20,082 bases of DNA from UMGS1474 sp050946775 (GCA_050946775.1 JBMNVL010000025.1:1-20082), one strand, 5' to 3'; shown: positions 1 to 8,047, counted from the stretch's first letter. Notes: generated from the sequence alone by a model not told the origin. Numbers and translations are program-made.

Positions 1-752
1 ATGATGTCGACGGTCTCACCGGTGCGGACGATGCCGCGCTCGATACGACCGGTGACGACGGTGCCACGACCGGTGATCGTGAAGACGTCCTCGACGGGCA
101 TCAGGAAGGGCTTGTCGGTCTCGCGCTCGGGCTGCGGGATGTACTCGTCGACAGCGTTCATCAGCTCGATGATGGGCGCGTACTCGGGGGCGTTGGGATC
201 GGTGCTGGTGCTCTCCAGAGCGACCAGAGCGGAACCCTTGATGATCGGGATATCGTCGCCCGGGAACTCGTACTCGCTGAGCAGCTCGCGGATCTCCATC
301 TCGACCAGCTCCAGCAGCTCGGGATCGTCGACCTGGTCGACCTTGTTCATGAAGACAACGATGTAGGGAACGCCGACCTGACGGGAGAGCAGGATGTGCT
401 CACGGGTCTGGGGCATCGGGCCGTCGGCCGCGGACACCACCAGGATCGCGCCGTCCATCTGCGCGGCGCCGGTGATCATGTTCTTGACATAGTCGGCGTG
501 GCCGGGGCAGTCAACGTGGGCGTAGTGGCGCTTGTCGGTCTCGTACTCGACGTGAGCGGTGTTGATCGTGATACCACGGGCACGCTCTTCGGGAGCCTTA
601 TCGATGTTGGCGTAATCCATGAACTCCGCGTCGCCCTTCATCGCGAGAACCTTGGTGATCGCCGCGGTCAGGGTGGTTTTACCATGGTCAACGTGGCCGA
701 TGGTACCAATGTTTACGTGGGGTTTGCTTCTTTCGAATTTTTCCTTTGCCAT
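1..752 (-). CDS. tuf: Elongation factor Tu, partial (N-terminal 250 residues)
   Basis: EF-Tu is the cytosolic GTPase that brings aminoacyl-tRNA to the ribosomal A site. The visible part begins MAKEKFERSKPHVNIGTIGH and carries the P-loop GHVDHGKT (residues 19-26), the switch I sequence RGITINTAHVEYET, the G3 motif DCPGHADY, the G4 motif NKVD, and the start of domain 2 with the TGRGTVVTGRVERG stretch. The start is ATG at 752 with AAAGGAGG at 761-768, eight bases away. The window edge removes the remaining roughly 150 residues. It is the last visible gene of the str operon, about 100 bp after fusA, and probably also has its own promoter in that gap (808-836). No unusual residue was seen. Identification is near certain. 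Confidence 0.98.
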   Translation of the reverse strand, partial: MAKEKFERSKPHVNIGTIGHVDHGKTTLTAAITKVLAMKGDAEFMDYANIDKAPEERARGITINTAHVEYETDKRHYAHVDCPGHADYVKNMITGAAQMDGAILVVSAADGPMPQTREHILLSRQVGVPYIVVFMNKVDQVDDPELLELVEMEIRELLSEYEFPGDDIPIIKGSALVALESTSTDPNAPEYAPIIELMNAVDEYIPQPERETDKPFLMPVEDVFTITGRGTVVTGRIERGIVRTGETVDI

Positions 753-807
753 TGGGATTTCCTCCTTTAATGGTTGAATAATGAACGGGACACAATGCAG
801 TATCCCT

Positions 808-836
808 ATTTTACCAAGAAATTATCAGAAATTCAA
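808..836 (-). promoter_or_regulatory. Predicted internal promoter for tuf
   Basis: On the minus strand there is a -35 TTGAAT (831-836), a 17-base spacer and a -10 TAAAAT (808-813) preceded by TGG, which makes an extended -10. It lies entirely in the fusA-tuf gap. A 7-bp hairpin (GGGATAC/GTGTCCC, about 788-807) would sit near the 5' end of the transcript. A separate tuf promoter would help explain high EF-Tu levels. The match is good but the -35 is only 4/6. Confidence 0.55.
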
Positions 837-853
837 GCCTTTTTGCAAAAAAC

Positions 854-2938
854 TTACTCTTCTTTCTTGGCGCGTTTGGAAATGATGGCCTCGCTGACGC
901 TCTTGGGCACCTCAGCGTAATGGCTGGGCTCCATGACGTACTGGCCGCGGCCCTGGGTCCGGGAACGCAGATCGGTCGCGTAACCGAACATCTCGGACAG
1001 GGGCACCATCGCCTGGATCTGCTGAGCGCCGGCAACCGCCTCCATGCCCTGCATCATGCCGCGGCGGGAGTTGATGTCGCCGATAACGTCGCCCATATAC
1101 TCCTCCGGCACGGTGACGACCACTTTCATGATCGGCTCCATCAGCACCGGATCGGCTTTGCGCATCGCCTCTTTGAACGCCATCGAACCGGCGATCTTAA
1201 AGGCCATTTCCGAGGAGTCGACCTCGTGATACGAACCGTCGTACAAAGTGACCTTCACGTCGACTACGTTATAGCCGGCGAGAACGCCCGACTGCATAGC
1301 GCCCTGGATACCGGCGTCGACCGCGGGAATGTATTCCTTCGGGATGACGCCGCCCACGACGGCATTGATGAATTCGTATCCCTTGCCGGGCTCGTTGGGC
1401 TCCAGCTTGATCTTGACGTGACCGTACTGGCCGCGACCGCCGGACTGACGGGCGTACTTGTGGTCGACGTCCGCCATCTTGCGGACGGTCTCCTTGTACG
1501 CGACCTGGGGAGCGCCGACGTTGGCCTCCACCTTGAACTCACGCAGCAGACGGTCGACGATGATCTCCAGATGGAGCTCGCCCATACCGGCGATGATGGT
1601 CTGCCCGGTCTCCTCGTCGGTGTAGGTCTTGAAGGTGGGATCCTCTTCCGCCAGCTTCGCCAGCGCGATGCCCATCTTCTCCTGACCGGCTTTGGTCTTG
1701 GGCTCGATCGCCACCCGGATGACCGGCTCCGGGAATTCCATCGACTCCAGCACAACGGGAGCCTTGGGATCGCAGAGGGTGTCACCGGTGGTGGTGTTCT
1801 TCAGACCGACAGCCGCCGCGATATCGCCCGCATACACGGTTTCGATGTCCTGACGGTGGTTGGAGTGCATCTGCAGGATACGGCCGATGCGCTCGTTGTT
1901 CTCTTTGTTGGCGTTGTAGACCGTCGAGCCGGCGTTCAGCGTGCCGGAATAGACACGGAAGAAGCACAGCTTGCCGACGAACGGGTCGGTCGCGATCTTG
2001 AACGCCAGAGCCGCGAACGGCTCCTCGTCCGAGGAATGATGCTCGGTCTCCTCCCCGGTCTCGGGGTTGACGCCCTTAATGGCGGGAACGTCGGTGGGAG
2101 CGGGCATATAGTCGATGATGGCATCCAGCAGCTTCTGAACGCCCTTGTTGCGGTACGAGGTACCGCAGGTGACCGGGACCATCGCGTTAGCGAGAGTCGC
2201 CTTGCGGATGCAGGTCTTGATCTCGTCGATGGTCAGCTCTTCGCCGGCGAAATACTTCTCCAGCAGAGCGTCGTCCTGCTCGGCCACGTGCTCGAGCAAT
2301 TCCTCGTGATAGGTCTGGGCCTCGTCCAGCATATCCGCGGGGATGTCCTCCACCCGGATATCCTTGCCCAGATCATCGTAGTAAACGTACGCTTTCATTT
2401 CCACCAAGTCGATGATCCCCTTAAAGGTATCCTCGGCCCCGATGGGCAGCTGGATCGGAACGGCGTTGCATTTGAGCCGGTCCTTCATCATCTGCACCAC
2501 ACGGTAGAAATCGGCGCCCATGATGTCCATCTTGTTGACGTAGGCCATACGGGGCACCTTGTATTCGTCGGCCTGACGCCAAACCGTCTCCGACTGGGGC
2601 TCGACGCCGCCCTTGGCGCAAAACACGGTGACCGAACCGTCGAGCACGCGCAGCGAACGCTGCACTTCCACGGTGAAGTCGACGTGGCCGGGGGTGTCGA
2701 TGATGTTGATGCGGTGGTCCTTCCAGAAACAGGTGGTAGCCGCCGACGTGATGGTGATACCACGCTCCTGCTCCTGCGCCATCCAGTCCATGGTAGCCGA
2801 GCCGTCGTGGGTCTCGCCCAGACGGTGGTTGATACCGGTGTAGAACAGGATACGCTCGGTGGTGGTGGTTTTACCGGCGTCGATATGCGCCATAATGCCG
2901 ATGTTTCTGGTAAGTTCCAAAGAAACTTGCCTTGCCAT
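854..2938 (-). CDS. fusA: Elongation factor G
   Basis: EF-G is the ribosomal translocase GTPase and also acts in ribosome recycling. The 694-residue length is normal. Visible motifs are the P-loop AHIDAGKT (17-24), RGITITSAATT (59-69), DTPGHVDF (81-88) and NKMD (135-138). The C-terminal domains IV-V follow, with the RQSGGRGQYGHVKI region, the INSRRG stretch and the ELHLEIIVDRL segment. The ATG at 2938 has AGGAGG at 2945-2950. The gene follows rpsG by 72 bp and precedes tuf, which is the classical str order. The intercistronic gap contains a GC-rich hairpin and a duplicated copy of the start context (see findings). I see nothing that suggests a second, tetracycline-resistance-type EF-G; this is the housekeeping form. 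Confidence 0.98.
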   Translation of the reverse strand: MARQVSLELTRNIGIMAHIDAGKTTTTERILFYTGINHRLGETHDGSATMDWMAQEQERGITITSAATTCFWKDHRINIIDTPGHVDFTVEVQRSLRVLDGSVTVFCAKGGVEPQSETVWRQADEYKVPRMAYVNKMDIMGADFYRVVQMMKDRLKCNAVPIQLPIGAEDTFKGIIDLVEMKAYVYYDDLGKDIRVEDIPADMLDEAQTYHEELLEHVAEQDDALLEKYFAGEELTIDEIKTCIRKATLANAMVPVTCGTSYRNKGVQKLLDAIIDYMPAPTDVPAIKGVNPETGEETEHHSSDEEPFAALAFKIATDPFVGKLCFFRVYSGTLNAGSTVYNANKENNERIGRILQMHSNHRQDIETVYAGDIAAAVGLKNTTTGDTLCDPKAPVVLESMEFPEPVIRVAIEPKTKAGQEKMGIALAKLAEEDPTFKTYTDEETGQTIIAGMGELHLEIIVDRLLREFKVEANVGAPQVAYKETVRKMADVDHKYARQSGGRGQYGHVKIKLEPNEPGKGYEFINAVVGGVIPKEYIPAVDAGIQGAMQSGVLAGYNVVDVKVTLYDGSYHEVDSSEMAFKIAGSMAFKEAMRKADPVLMEPIMKVVVTVPEEYMGDVIGDINSRRGMMQGMEAVAGAQQIQAMVPLSEMFGYATDLRSRTQGRGQYVMEPSHYAEVPKSVSEAIISKRAKKEE

Positions 2939-3010
2939 GGATTTCCTCCTAACTTTTTGCCATGGATTGCGCCGGACACGAACCGCGTTCGCGCCGGCAA
3001 CACCGGCTGA

Positions 3011-3481
3011 TTACCATCTGAAATGGGCGAACGCCTTGTTGGCCTCGGCCATCTTGTGCGTATCTTCGCACTTCTTGACCGCGCCGCCGTTGCCGTTGAT
3101 CGCGTCCATGATCTCGCCGGCGAGGCGCTCTTTCATGGTGCGCTCGGAACGGTTGCGGGAATAGGTGGACAGCCACCGCAGACCCAGCGTCTGCCGGCGG
3201 TCGGGCCGCACCTCGATGGGCACCTGATAGGTGGCACCACCCACACGGCGCGCCTTGACTTCCAGCTTGGGCATGATGTTCTCCATCGCCTGCTCGAACG
3301 CTTCGAGCGGGTCTTTGCCGGTCTTTTCCTGGATGATGTCAAAGGCACCGTAGACGATCTTCTGGGCCACGCCCTTCTTACCGTCGTACATGATGTTGTT
3401 GATGAGTCTGGTCACCAACTTGGAATTGTAAAGCGGATCTGGCAAAACATCGCGCTTTGCGACGGAACCTCTTCTCGGCAC
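3011..3481 (-). CDS. rpsG: 30S ribosomal protein S7 (GTG start)
   Basis: S7 binds the 3' domain of 16S rRNA and nucleates assembly of the small-subunit head. I chose GTG at 3481: it gives exactly 156 residues, the usual length of bacterial S7, begins with the standard PRRGSVAKRDVLPDPLYNS, and has AAGGAGGG seven bases upstream (around 3489-3497). The open frame continues upstream to an ATG at 3532, but that would add 17 residues with no ribosome binding site and no counterpart in the family. Typical S7 signatures are present: KLVTRLINNIMYDGKKG, the GGATYQVPIEV loop, and NRSERTMKERLAGEI. It lies 133 bp after rpsL. The gap is AT-rich with short palindromes but no convincing gene or promoter. Confidence 0.97.
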   Translation of the reverse strand: MPRRGSVAKRDVLPDPLYNSKLVTRLINNIMYDGKKGVAQKIVYGAFDIIQEKTGKDPLEAFEQAMENIMPKLEVKARRVGGATYQVPIEVRPDRRQTLGLRWLSTYSRNRSERTMKERLAGEIMDAINGNGGAVKKCEDTHKMAEANKAFAHFRW

Positions 3482-3614
3482 TTTACTTCCCTCCTTCACA
3501 GAAATGATATCATAGGTACTCGAAAGCGACATACTTCCGTTGGCCGATATAGAGGCAGATCCATATTCCTATATAGAACGCCGCTATATCATAGCCGCTG
3601 ATTGGATGTCTTTC

Positions 3615-4040
3615 TTATTTGGCCGCGCCGGCCTTGGGTTTCTTCGCGCCGTACTTGGAGCGCGCCTGCATCCGTTTGGCAACGCCCTGGGTATCCAGAG
3701 TGCCGCGGATGATGTGGTAACGCACGCCGGGCAAGTCCCTAACACGGCCGCCGCGGATCAGCACCACGCTGTGCTCCTGCAGGTTGTGGCCTTCGCCCGG
3801 AATGTAGGACGTGACCTCGATGCCGTTGGACAAACGGACACGGGCAACCTTACGCAGCGCAGAGTTCGGCTTCTTCGGGGTGGACGTCTTAACGGCTGTG
3901 CAGACGCCGCGCTTTTGGGGAGAGTTCTGATCGATGGGCGTACGCTTCTTGGAGTTCCAACCCTTGAGCAGGGCCGGCGCCTTGGCTTTCGCCTCGAGCT
4001 CCTCTCTTCCTTTGCGAACGAGCTGGTTAAAAGTTGGCAA
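3615..4040 (-). CDS. rpsL: 30S ribosomal protein S12 (TTG start)
   Basis: S12 sits at the decoding centre and controls accuracy. The protein is 141 residues from a TTG at 4040, with AAAAGGAGG at 4049-4057, eight bases upstream, and begins with the family-typical PTFNQLVRKGRE. The frame extends upstream to an ATG at 4112, but that would run through the ribosome binding site and add 24 atypical residues. The Firmicutes-type insertion between the N-terminus and SPQKRGVCT is present. The TPKKPNSALRK loop, where streptomycin-resistance substitutions occur, has the wild-type lysines. The GEGHNLQEHSVVLIRGGRVRDLPGVRYH core is complete. It is the first gene of the str operon, about 95 nt after its promoter. 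Confidence 0.97.
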   Translation of the reverse strand: MPTFNQLVRKGREELEAKAKAPALLKGWNSKKRTPIDQNSPQKRGVCTAVKTSTPKKPNSALRKVARVRLSNGIEVTSYIPGEGHNLQEHSVVLIRGGRVRDLPGVRYHIIRGTLDTQGVAKRMQARSKYGAKKPKAGAAK

Positions 4041-4139
4041 TGACAGCACCTCCTTTTGTCTTTTTCCCGCCAAACGCAGAACCGCTTGAAGGGCGTTTCG
4101 CCGTTTGGGCATACTTCACCCAAGGGCGTTAACTGAGAT

Positions 4140-4168
4140 ATTTTAGCATATCGGTTTTGTCTTGTCAA
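4140..4168 (-). promoter_or_regulatory. str operon promoter
   Basis: Minus-strand -35 TTGACA (4163-4168), 17-base spacer, -10 TAAAAT (4140-4145): eleven of twelve consensus positions for the housekeeping sigma factor. It drives rpsL-rpsG-fusA-tuf with a leader of about 90 nt. That leader contains two direct copies of AACGCCCTT (4122-4130 and 4089-4097 on the plus strand as AAGGGCGTT). I do not see a known ribosomal-protein binding structure in it. Confidence 0.85.
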
Positions 4169-4189
4169 TAACTTTTCCCGCATTTTTTG

Positions 4190-4225
4190 AAAAAAACGGC
4201 TCGAAAGCAACCGCTTTCAAGCCGT
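4190..4225 (-). terminator. Terminator of the cobalamin ECF operon
   Basis: On the minus strand a 13-bp stem (ACGGCTTGAAAGC with GCTTTCGAGCCGT, one mismatch, 4-base loop) is followed by six U residues. The stem begins at the last base of the ECF S-subunit stop codon, so termination occurs right after the gene and 22 bp before the -35 of the str promoter. It insulates the two operons. Confidence 0.88.
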
Positions 4226-4923
4226 CAGAAGTCGTGCAGCCCGAATTTGCTCTTCATCCGGGTAATCATCCGCTTCAGCGGGGCGTACAAAGGAAGCAAA
4301 AACGCCACCGTCGCCGCCGCGTGGATCAGCGAAAAAGGCGCTCCGGCGGCGTATGCCGCCAGCGCCGCCGGCCAGGTCAGCGGCCGGATAAAGCCCACCG
4401 CGTACCACGAATCCAGCAAAAGGCCGTAGGCGAGCGCCGCCGCGAACCCGTAAACGTATACCGTCCACCCCCGGCGAAAGATACCGGTTCGCTCCAGCGC
4501 GCCGGCGAAAAAGCCGATCATTCCCCATGCATACATCTGCCAGGGCGTCCACGGGCCCTGTCCGAAAAACATATTGGACGCCAGCGCCGCCAGTGCGCCG
4601 GTCATAAATCCGCTTTCCCGGCCAAGGCAGATCCCGGCGACGATCACCAGTGCGGTGACCGGCTTGAAGTTGGGCAGCGGCGCGAAGAGCACCCGTCCCG
4701 CCGCCGCCACCGCCGCCAGCACCACGATGGGCATGATGTCCCGGGGACGCGGCCGCCGCCTTTCAAAATGATGAAAAAACGGGATCACCGCCGCCACAAC
4801 GGTCAGCAGGGTAAACAGCGCGGTGTTGTCCCACCCCAGCGCTGCCGCGGTGAACAGCACCGCCGGCACCGCCAGCAGCAGAGTCGTCTGAAGAGCCGGC
4901 CAGACCATACGCCCGGCCCTCAT
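4225..4923 (-). CDS. ECF transporter S component, predicted corrinoid (B12) specificity
   Basis: S subunits of energy-coupling factor importers bind the vitamin in the membrane and associate with the T/ATPase module. This 232-residue protein is highly hydrophobic with about six or seven predicted membrane segments. It contains NFKPVTALVIVAGICLG (85-101), FMTGALAALASN (106-117), and the motif FFGQGPWTPWQMYAWGMIG (119-137), which I recall from Clostridial S subunits of this type. The ATG at 4923 overlaps the ATPase stop (ATGA), so translation is coupled. Length exceeds the 170-200 residues common for S subunits because of an N-terminal segment of about 55 residues. Substrate is inferred from the cobalamin riboswitch and neighbours, not from binding residues. 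It may be called CbrT-like by context, but I cannot show orthology. Confidence 0.85.
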   Translation of the reverse strand: MRAGRMVWPALQTTLLLAVPAVLFTAAALGWDNTALFTLLTVVAAVIPFFHHFERRRPRPRDIMPIVVLAAVAAAGRVLFAPLPNFKPVTALVIVAGICLGRESGFMTGALAALASNMFFGQGPWTPWQMYAWGMIGFFAGALERTGIFRRGWTVYVYGFAAALAYGLLLDSWYAVGFIRPLTWPAALAAYAAGAPFSLIHAAATVAFLLPLYAPLKRMITRMKSKFGLHDF

Positions 4924-6488
4924 TCCAGATCCTCCCAGACGACGATCCCCTCGCCCGCTCCGCGGGTCAGCCGATAGAGCGGGGTGGTATAAAACAAATT
5001 GGAGGTGAAAAAGGTCCGCGCCGGCTCTATCACCACGATCTCGCCGCCCAGCAGCAGGGTGCACCGGTCGGCAAGACAAGCCGCAAAGGGCAGATCGTGG
5101 GTCGACAGCACCACGCTTTTCCCCGCCGCTTTCCATTCCCGCAAGAGCTCCGCCAGATCCTGCCGCGCCGCGGCGTCCATCCCCTTGGTAGGCTCGTCGA
5201 GCAGCAGCACGTCGGGCCGGCGCAGCAGCACCTTGATCAGGGCGGCCTTTTGCTGTTCGCCGCCGCTGAGATCCATCGGGTGGCGATTTCGCTTGTCCCA
5301 CAGGGAAAAGCGGATCGCCCATCTTTCGATCGCCTCGTCGGTCGCGCCGCCGACCGGCAGCCCTTCGCGCCAGTCCTCCAGCAGGGTTTCGCCCACGAAC
5401 AGAGCCCGCGGATCCTGCCCGAGCAGGCCGATCCGCTTGTCCGCCGTCCGTTTGACGCTGCCCCGCTGGGGCTTGTCCACCCCGGCGAGCAGATGCAATA
5501 GGGTGGTCTTGCCCGATCCGTTGCCGCCCATCAGGGCGTGGATCTCCCCTGCCCCGATCGACAGCGAGACGTCTTTGACCGCGAAGGGCTGCTGCCGGTC
5601 GTAGCGAAACCACAGTCCCTTGGCCCGCAGCACCTCCTCGCCGACCGGCGGCGCCGACGCCCGCGACGCCGTCAGCGGCGGCCGGGTCGCCAGCCATTGC
5701 CGTCCCTGCCTTACCGTCAGCGGCAGGGGCGGCGTTTTGCCCATTCGCCGCGCCAGTCGCGCCGCCGCGGGGAGGGCGTTTTGCAGAGAATCGTCTGCCG
5801 CGAACAGGGCGTCCAGCACCGTCCCCGGATCGCCCTGAGCGGCGACGGCGCCCTCCTTGAGCCAAACCATTTTGTCGCACAGGGGCACGATCTCCTCCCC
5901 GTTGTGCTCCGAGACGATCACCGTTACCCCCAGCTCGTCCCGGATGCGGACGACCATCTGCCAGAATTCCCGCGCGGCGATGGGATCGAGCTGAGCGGTC
6001 GGCTCGTCCATCAGCAAAACCGACGGCTGCATCACCATCACCGCCGCCAGATTGAGCAGCTGCTTTTGGCCACCCGACAGTTCGTAAACCTTTTTGTCCA
6101 TCCAGTCGCCCATCCCGAAAAAGGTGACCGTCTCCGCCATTCGACGGCGGATGACGGGCGAGGGCAACCCCTGATTCTCCAATCCAAACGCCAGCTCGTG
6201 CCAGACGCTGTCCATCACCAGCTGGTTGTCGGGATGCTGCGCCACGTAGCCGATCTGTCCGGCAGACAACGGCGCGTCGGGATCGCCGACGCGCACCCTT
6301 CCCTGCCGGGTGCCGACCGGCGCCGCCTCCGGCTTGAGGGAGCGCAAAAGCGTGGTTTTGCCGCTGCCGGTCGCCCCGATCAGCAGCACCGTCTCGCCCG
6401 GCTCAACTTCCAGCGAAACGTCCCGCAGCGCCGGAGTTTGTGAGGCGGGATACCAAAACGACAATCCCGTTACCGACACCGCCGCCAC
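4920..6488 (-). CDS. ECF transporter fused double ATPase (EcfA-EcfA)
   Basis: This 522-residue protein powers vitamin uptake and carries two complete ABC ATPase domains in one chain. Domain 1 has Walker A GATGSGKTT (38-46), Q84, signature LSGGQ (137-141), Walker B LLMDEPT (158-164) and switch H195. Domain 2 has GGNGSGKTT (321-329), LSGGEQQ (407-413), LLLDEPT (428-434) and H464. Both sites look catalytically competent. I chose GTG at 6488 because AAAGGAG (around 6497-6503) lies eight bases upstream. An ATG at 6515 is in frame but would swallow that site. It overlaps the T gene by 19 bp and the S gene by 4 bp. Dedicated (group I-like) ECF modules often have such a private ATPase; here it is fused. 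Exact start is the main uncertainty. Confidence 0.92.
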   Translation of the reverse strand: MAAVSVTGLSFWYPASQTPALRDVSLEVEPGETVLLIGATGSGKTTLLRSLKPEAAPVGTRQGRVRVGDPDAPLSAGQIGYVAQHPDNQLVMDSVWHELAFGLENQGLPSPVIRRRMAETVTFFGMGDWMDKKVYELSGGQKQLLNLAAVMVMQPSVLLMDEPTAQLDPIAAREFWQMVVRIRDELGVTVIVSEHNGEEIVPLCDKMVWLKEGAVAAQGDPGTVLDALFAADDSLQNALPAAARLARRMGKTPPLPLTVRQGRQWLATRPPLTASRASAPPVGEEVLRAKGLWFRYDRQQPFAVKDVSLSIGAGEIHALMGGNGSGKTTLLHLLAGVDKPQRGSVKRTADKRIGLLGQDPRALFVGETLLEDWREGLPVGGATDEAIERWAIRFSLWDKRNRHPMDLSGGEQQKAALIKVLLRRPDVLLLDEPTKGMDAAARQDLAELLREWKAAGKSVVLSTHDLPFAACLADRCTLLLGGEIVVIEPARTFFTSNLFYTTPLYRLTRGAGEGIVVWEDLE

Positions 6489-7342
6489 AGCCACCACTCC
6501 TTTCCTTCCAACCATAAAGGCAACCCGTAAAACACCGCCAGCGCGGCGTATCCGACCGGCGACGCCGCCGGAGCGGAAAGATAGGGATAAAACGCAAACG
6601 CCGCGCCCGGCTGCCACAAGCACCAGCCGCTGACGGCAAGAAGCACAACCGCACCGATCAGCACCGGCCAGTCCCGTCCGGTCATCCCGTAAGGACGGTA
6701 GGTGGTGCGTCTGCCGGCGCCGTAACCGCGCGCCCGCATGGAATCCGCCGTCTCAATGGCGTTTTCCATGCTCCAGCCGATCAGGGTCAGCACCGTCAGC
6801 CGCGCCCGGCGCAGGCGGCCGCGTTTATCGGCCGGATCGCCGCCCTCCAGCGCCGCTCTTGCCCGCGCAACGGCACGTCCCCGGCGCAGGGTGTCGGGAA
6901 TATACCGCAGGGTCATGGCGATCATCATCGCCGTCACCGGCAGAAAACGACCCAGCACCTGCATCAGCCGGTCGCCGGTCATCACCTGCTGATAGGCCGA
7001 AAACCACAGCATCACCCCGATCAGCATTCCGCCCGCCGTCAGCCCGTAGCAAAGCGCCTCCAGCGTATAGGGCGTACCGCCGACGGTGAACAGCGCCGTC
7101 AGTCCCAACCCGCTGAACAGCGGATTGAGCAGGGCAAACAGCGTCACGACGGCGCCGTACCACAGCCACAGCCGGCCGACGGCGCGCCAGCCCTTGAGAT
7201 ACACGGCGTAGACGGTAGCCGTCACCGCGGCGATCGCCACGCAGACCGGATCCATACAGCTCATGGTCATCACCAGCGCGCCGAAGAAATACAGCAGCTG
7301 CACGCCGGGATGGATCCCGGAAAAAATATGCCCCGCTCTCAT
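6470..7342 (-). CDS. ECF transporter T component (EcfT/CbiQ family)
   Basis: The T subunit is the membrane scaffold that couples ATP hydrolysis to toppling of the S subunit. This protein has 290 residues, several N-terminal membrane segments, the two diagnostic coupling-helix motifs ARARA (159-163) and SMRARGYG (201-208), and C-terminal membrane segments (about 226-243 and 258-275). The ARG-type motifs are the parts that dock into the ATPases. The ATG at 7342 overlaps the stop of the upstream lipoprotein gene (ATGA), and the 3' end overlaps the ATPase gene. Together with the next two genes it forms a full, dedicated ECF importer. Family assignment is strong; substrate comes from context. Confidence 0.9.
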   Translation of the reverse strand: MRAGHIFSGIHPGVQLLYFFGALVMTMSCMDPVCVAIAAVTATVYAVYLKGWRAVGRLWLWYGAVVTLFALLNPLFSGLGLTALFTVGGTPYTLEALCYGLTAGGMLIGVMLWFSAYQQVMTGDRLMQVLGRFLPVTAMMIAMTLRYIPDTLRRGRAVARARAALEGGDPADKRGRLRRARLTVLTLIGWSMENAIETADSMRARGYGAGRRTTYRPYGMTGRDWPVLIGAVVLLAVSGWCLWQPGAAFAFYPYLSAPAASPVGYAALAVFYGLPLWLEGKEWWLWRRCR

Positions 7343-8025
7343 CGCGGTTCTCCCGTGACGGTATAGTGCCATTCCACCACGTCCCCGTCGCGCAGTATCT
7401 GACGGTCGCAGCTGCGGGAGGGCGCGTTGCCGTTGACGGTGTAGATCCAGCCGCTCTTGCCGCCGCAGGCCTTTTCGGCCAGCGACTGGATGGCCGACAC
7501 GTACACTCCCATCGCCGTTTGATGGGAGGATACGACCAGCCCGCATTTTTGCAAAGCGTCCCACACGGTGGCGTCGGGCTCCAGCGTCACGCTCACCGGC
7601 GAAAGGATCACCCCGTTTGGCGCGACGGCCTTGGCCACGGCGTTGCCGTAGGCCACCGCCTCCTCACAGTCCACCGTCAGGGTGACCGTGATCGCGGCGG
7701 CCGGCGCGGAGGTGGTCGCCCGGCGGGTGGTCTTGACGGCGGTTTTGGCGGTCGTCGTCCGGCTTGACCGGGTGGCGCTCGTCGCCGTCGTCGGCGGCGT
7801 TGGGCTTTGGGTCGGCCGGGCGGTGGTCAAAGTAACCGTCTGCCCCGTCGAAATCAACGCCGTAGTTGCAACGGCCGTCGCCGTCGATTTGGTCGCGGCC
7901 GTCACCGTCAAAGACGGCGAAGAGGACGACGACACGGCGGGCTTTTCCGCCCGGGGCGCCGCCGCGCAGCCGCCGCCGATCAGCAAAATCGCCGCCAGCC
8001 ATCCGGCCAACCATCGCCGTGTCAT
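7339..8025 (-). CDS. DUF4430 (transcobalamin C-terminal-like) lipoprotein
   Basis: The 228-residue protein has a basic N-terminus, a hydrophobic stretch and a lipobox-like GGGC with Cys20 as the predicted lipidated residue. The -3 residue is Gly, so the lipobox is imperfect. Residues 31-110 are a Ser/Thr-rich low-complexity linker. Residues about 113-226 form a DUF4430 domain, recognisable from GWIYTVNGNAPSRSC (192-206) and LRDGDVVEWHYT (211-222). DUF4430 is the Transcobalamin-like C-terminal family. Four cysteines in the domain (120, 161, 187, 206) could make two disulfides. ATG at 8025 has AGGAAG and a closer GAGG upstream; a GTG at 8034 sits too close to the site. It is 22 bp after the propeller gene and start/stop coupled to ecfT. 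I infer a membrane-tethered corrinoid carrier that hands ligand to the S subunit; ligand binding is untested. Confidence 0.85.
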   Translation of the reverse strand: MTRRWLAGWLAAILLIGGGCAAAPRAEKPAVSSSSSPSLTVTAATKSTATAVATTALISTGQTVTLTTARPTQSPTPPTTATSATRSSRTTTAKTAVKTTRRATTSAPAAAITVTLTVDCEEAVAYGNAVAKAVAPNGVILSPVSVTLEPDATVWDALQKCGLVVSSHQTAMGVYVSAIQSLAEKACGGKSGWIYTVNGNAPSRSCDRQILRDGDVVEWHYTVTGEPR

Positions 8026-8047
8026 CGTCCTCACTTCCTTTTGTGGT

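Noticed and set aside
920..3010. A long open frame on the plus strand covering fusA
   Set aside because: It is the antisense shadow of a GC-rich, highly conserved gene; the translation is low-complexity His/Asp/Gly/Leu-rich and matches nothing. The same applies to long plus-strand frames over 7682-10171, 13176-14252, 14228-15775 and 15606-17126.
3482..3532. Upstream ATG start for rpsG
   Set aside because: It adds 17 residues not found in S7 and has no ribosome binding site; GTG at 3481 gives the standard 156 residues.
3800..3900. Possible streptomycin-resistance substitution in S12
   Set aside because: The TPKKPNSALRK loop has the wild-type lysines, and GRVRDLPG is also normal.
4041..4112. 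Upstream ATG start for rpsL
   Set aside because: The extension translates the ribosome binding site and has no S12 counterpart; TTG at 4040 has ideal spacing.
4225..5880. A 551-residue reading of the ECF S subunit starting inside the ATPase gene
   Set aside because: The first part is the out-of-frame shadow of the ATPase (Arg/Gly/Ala-rich). The ATG at 4923 overlapping the ATPase stop gives a proper S subunit.
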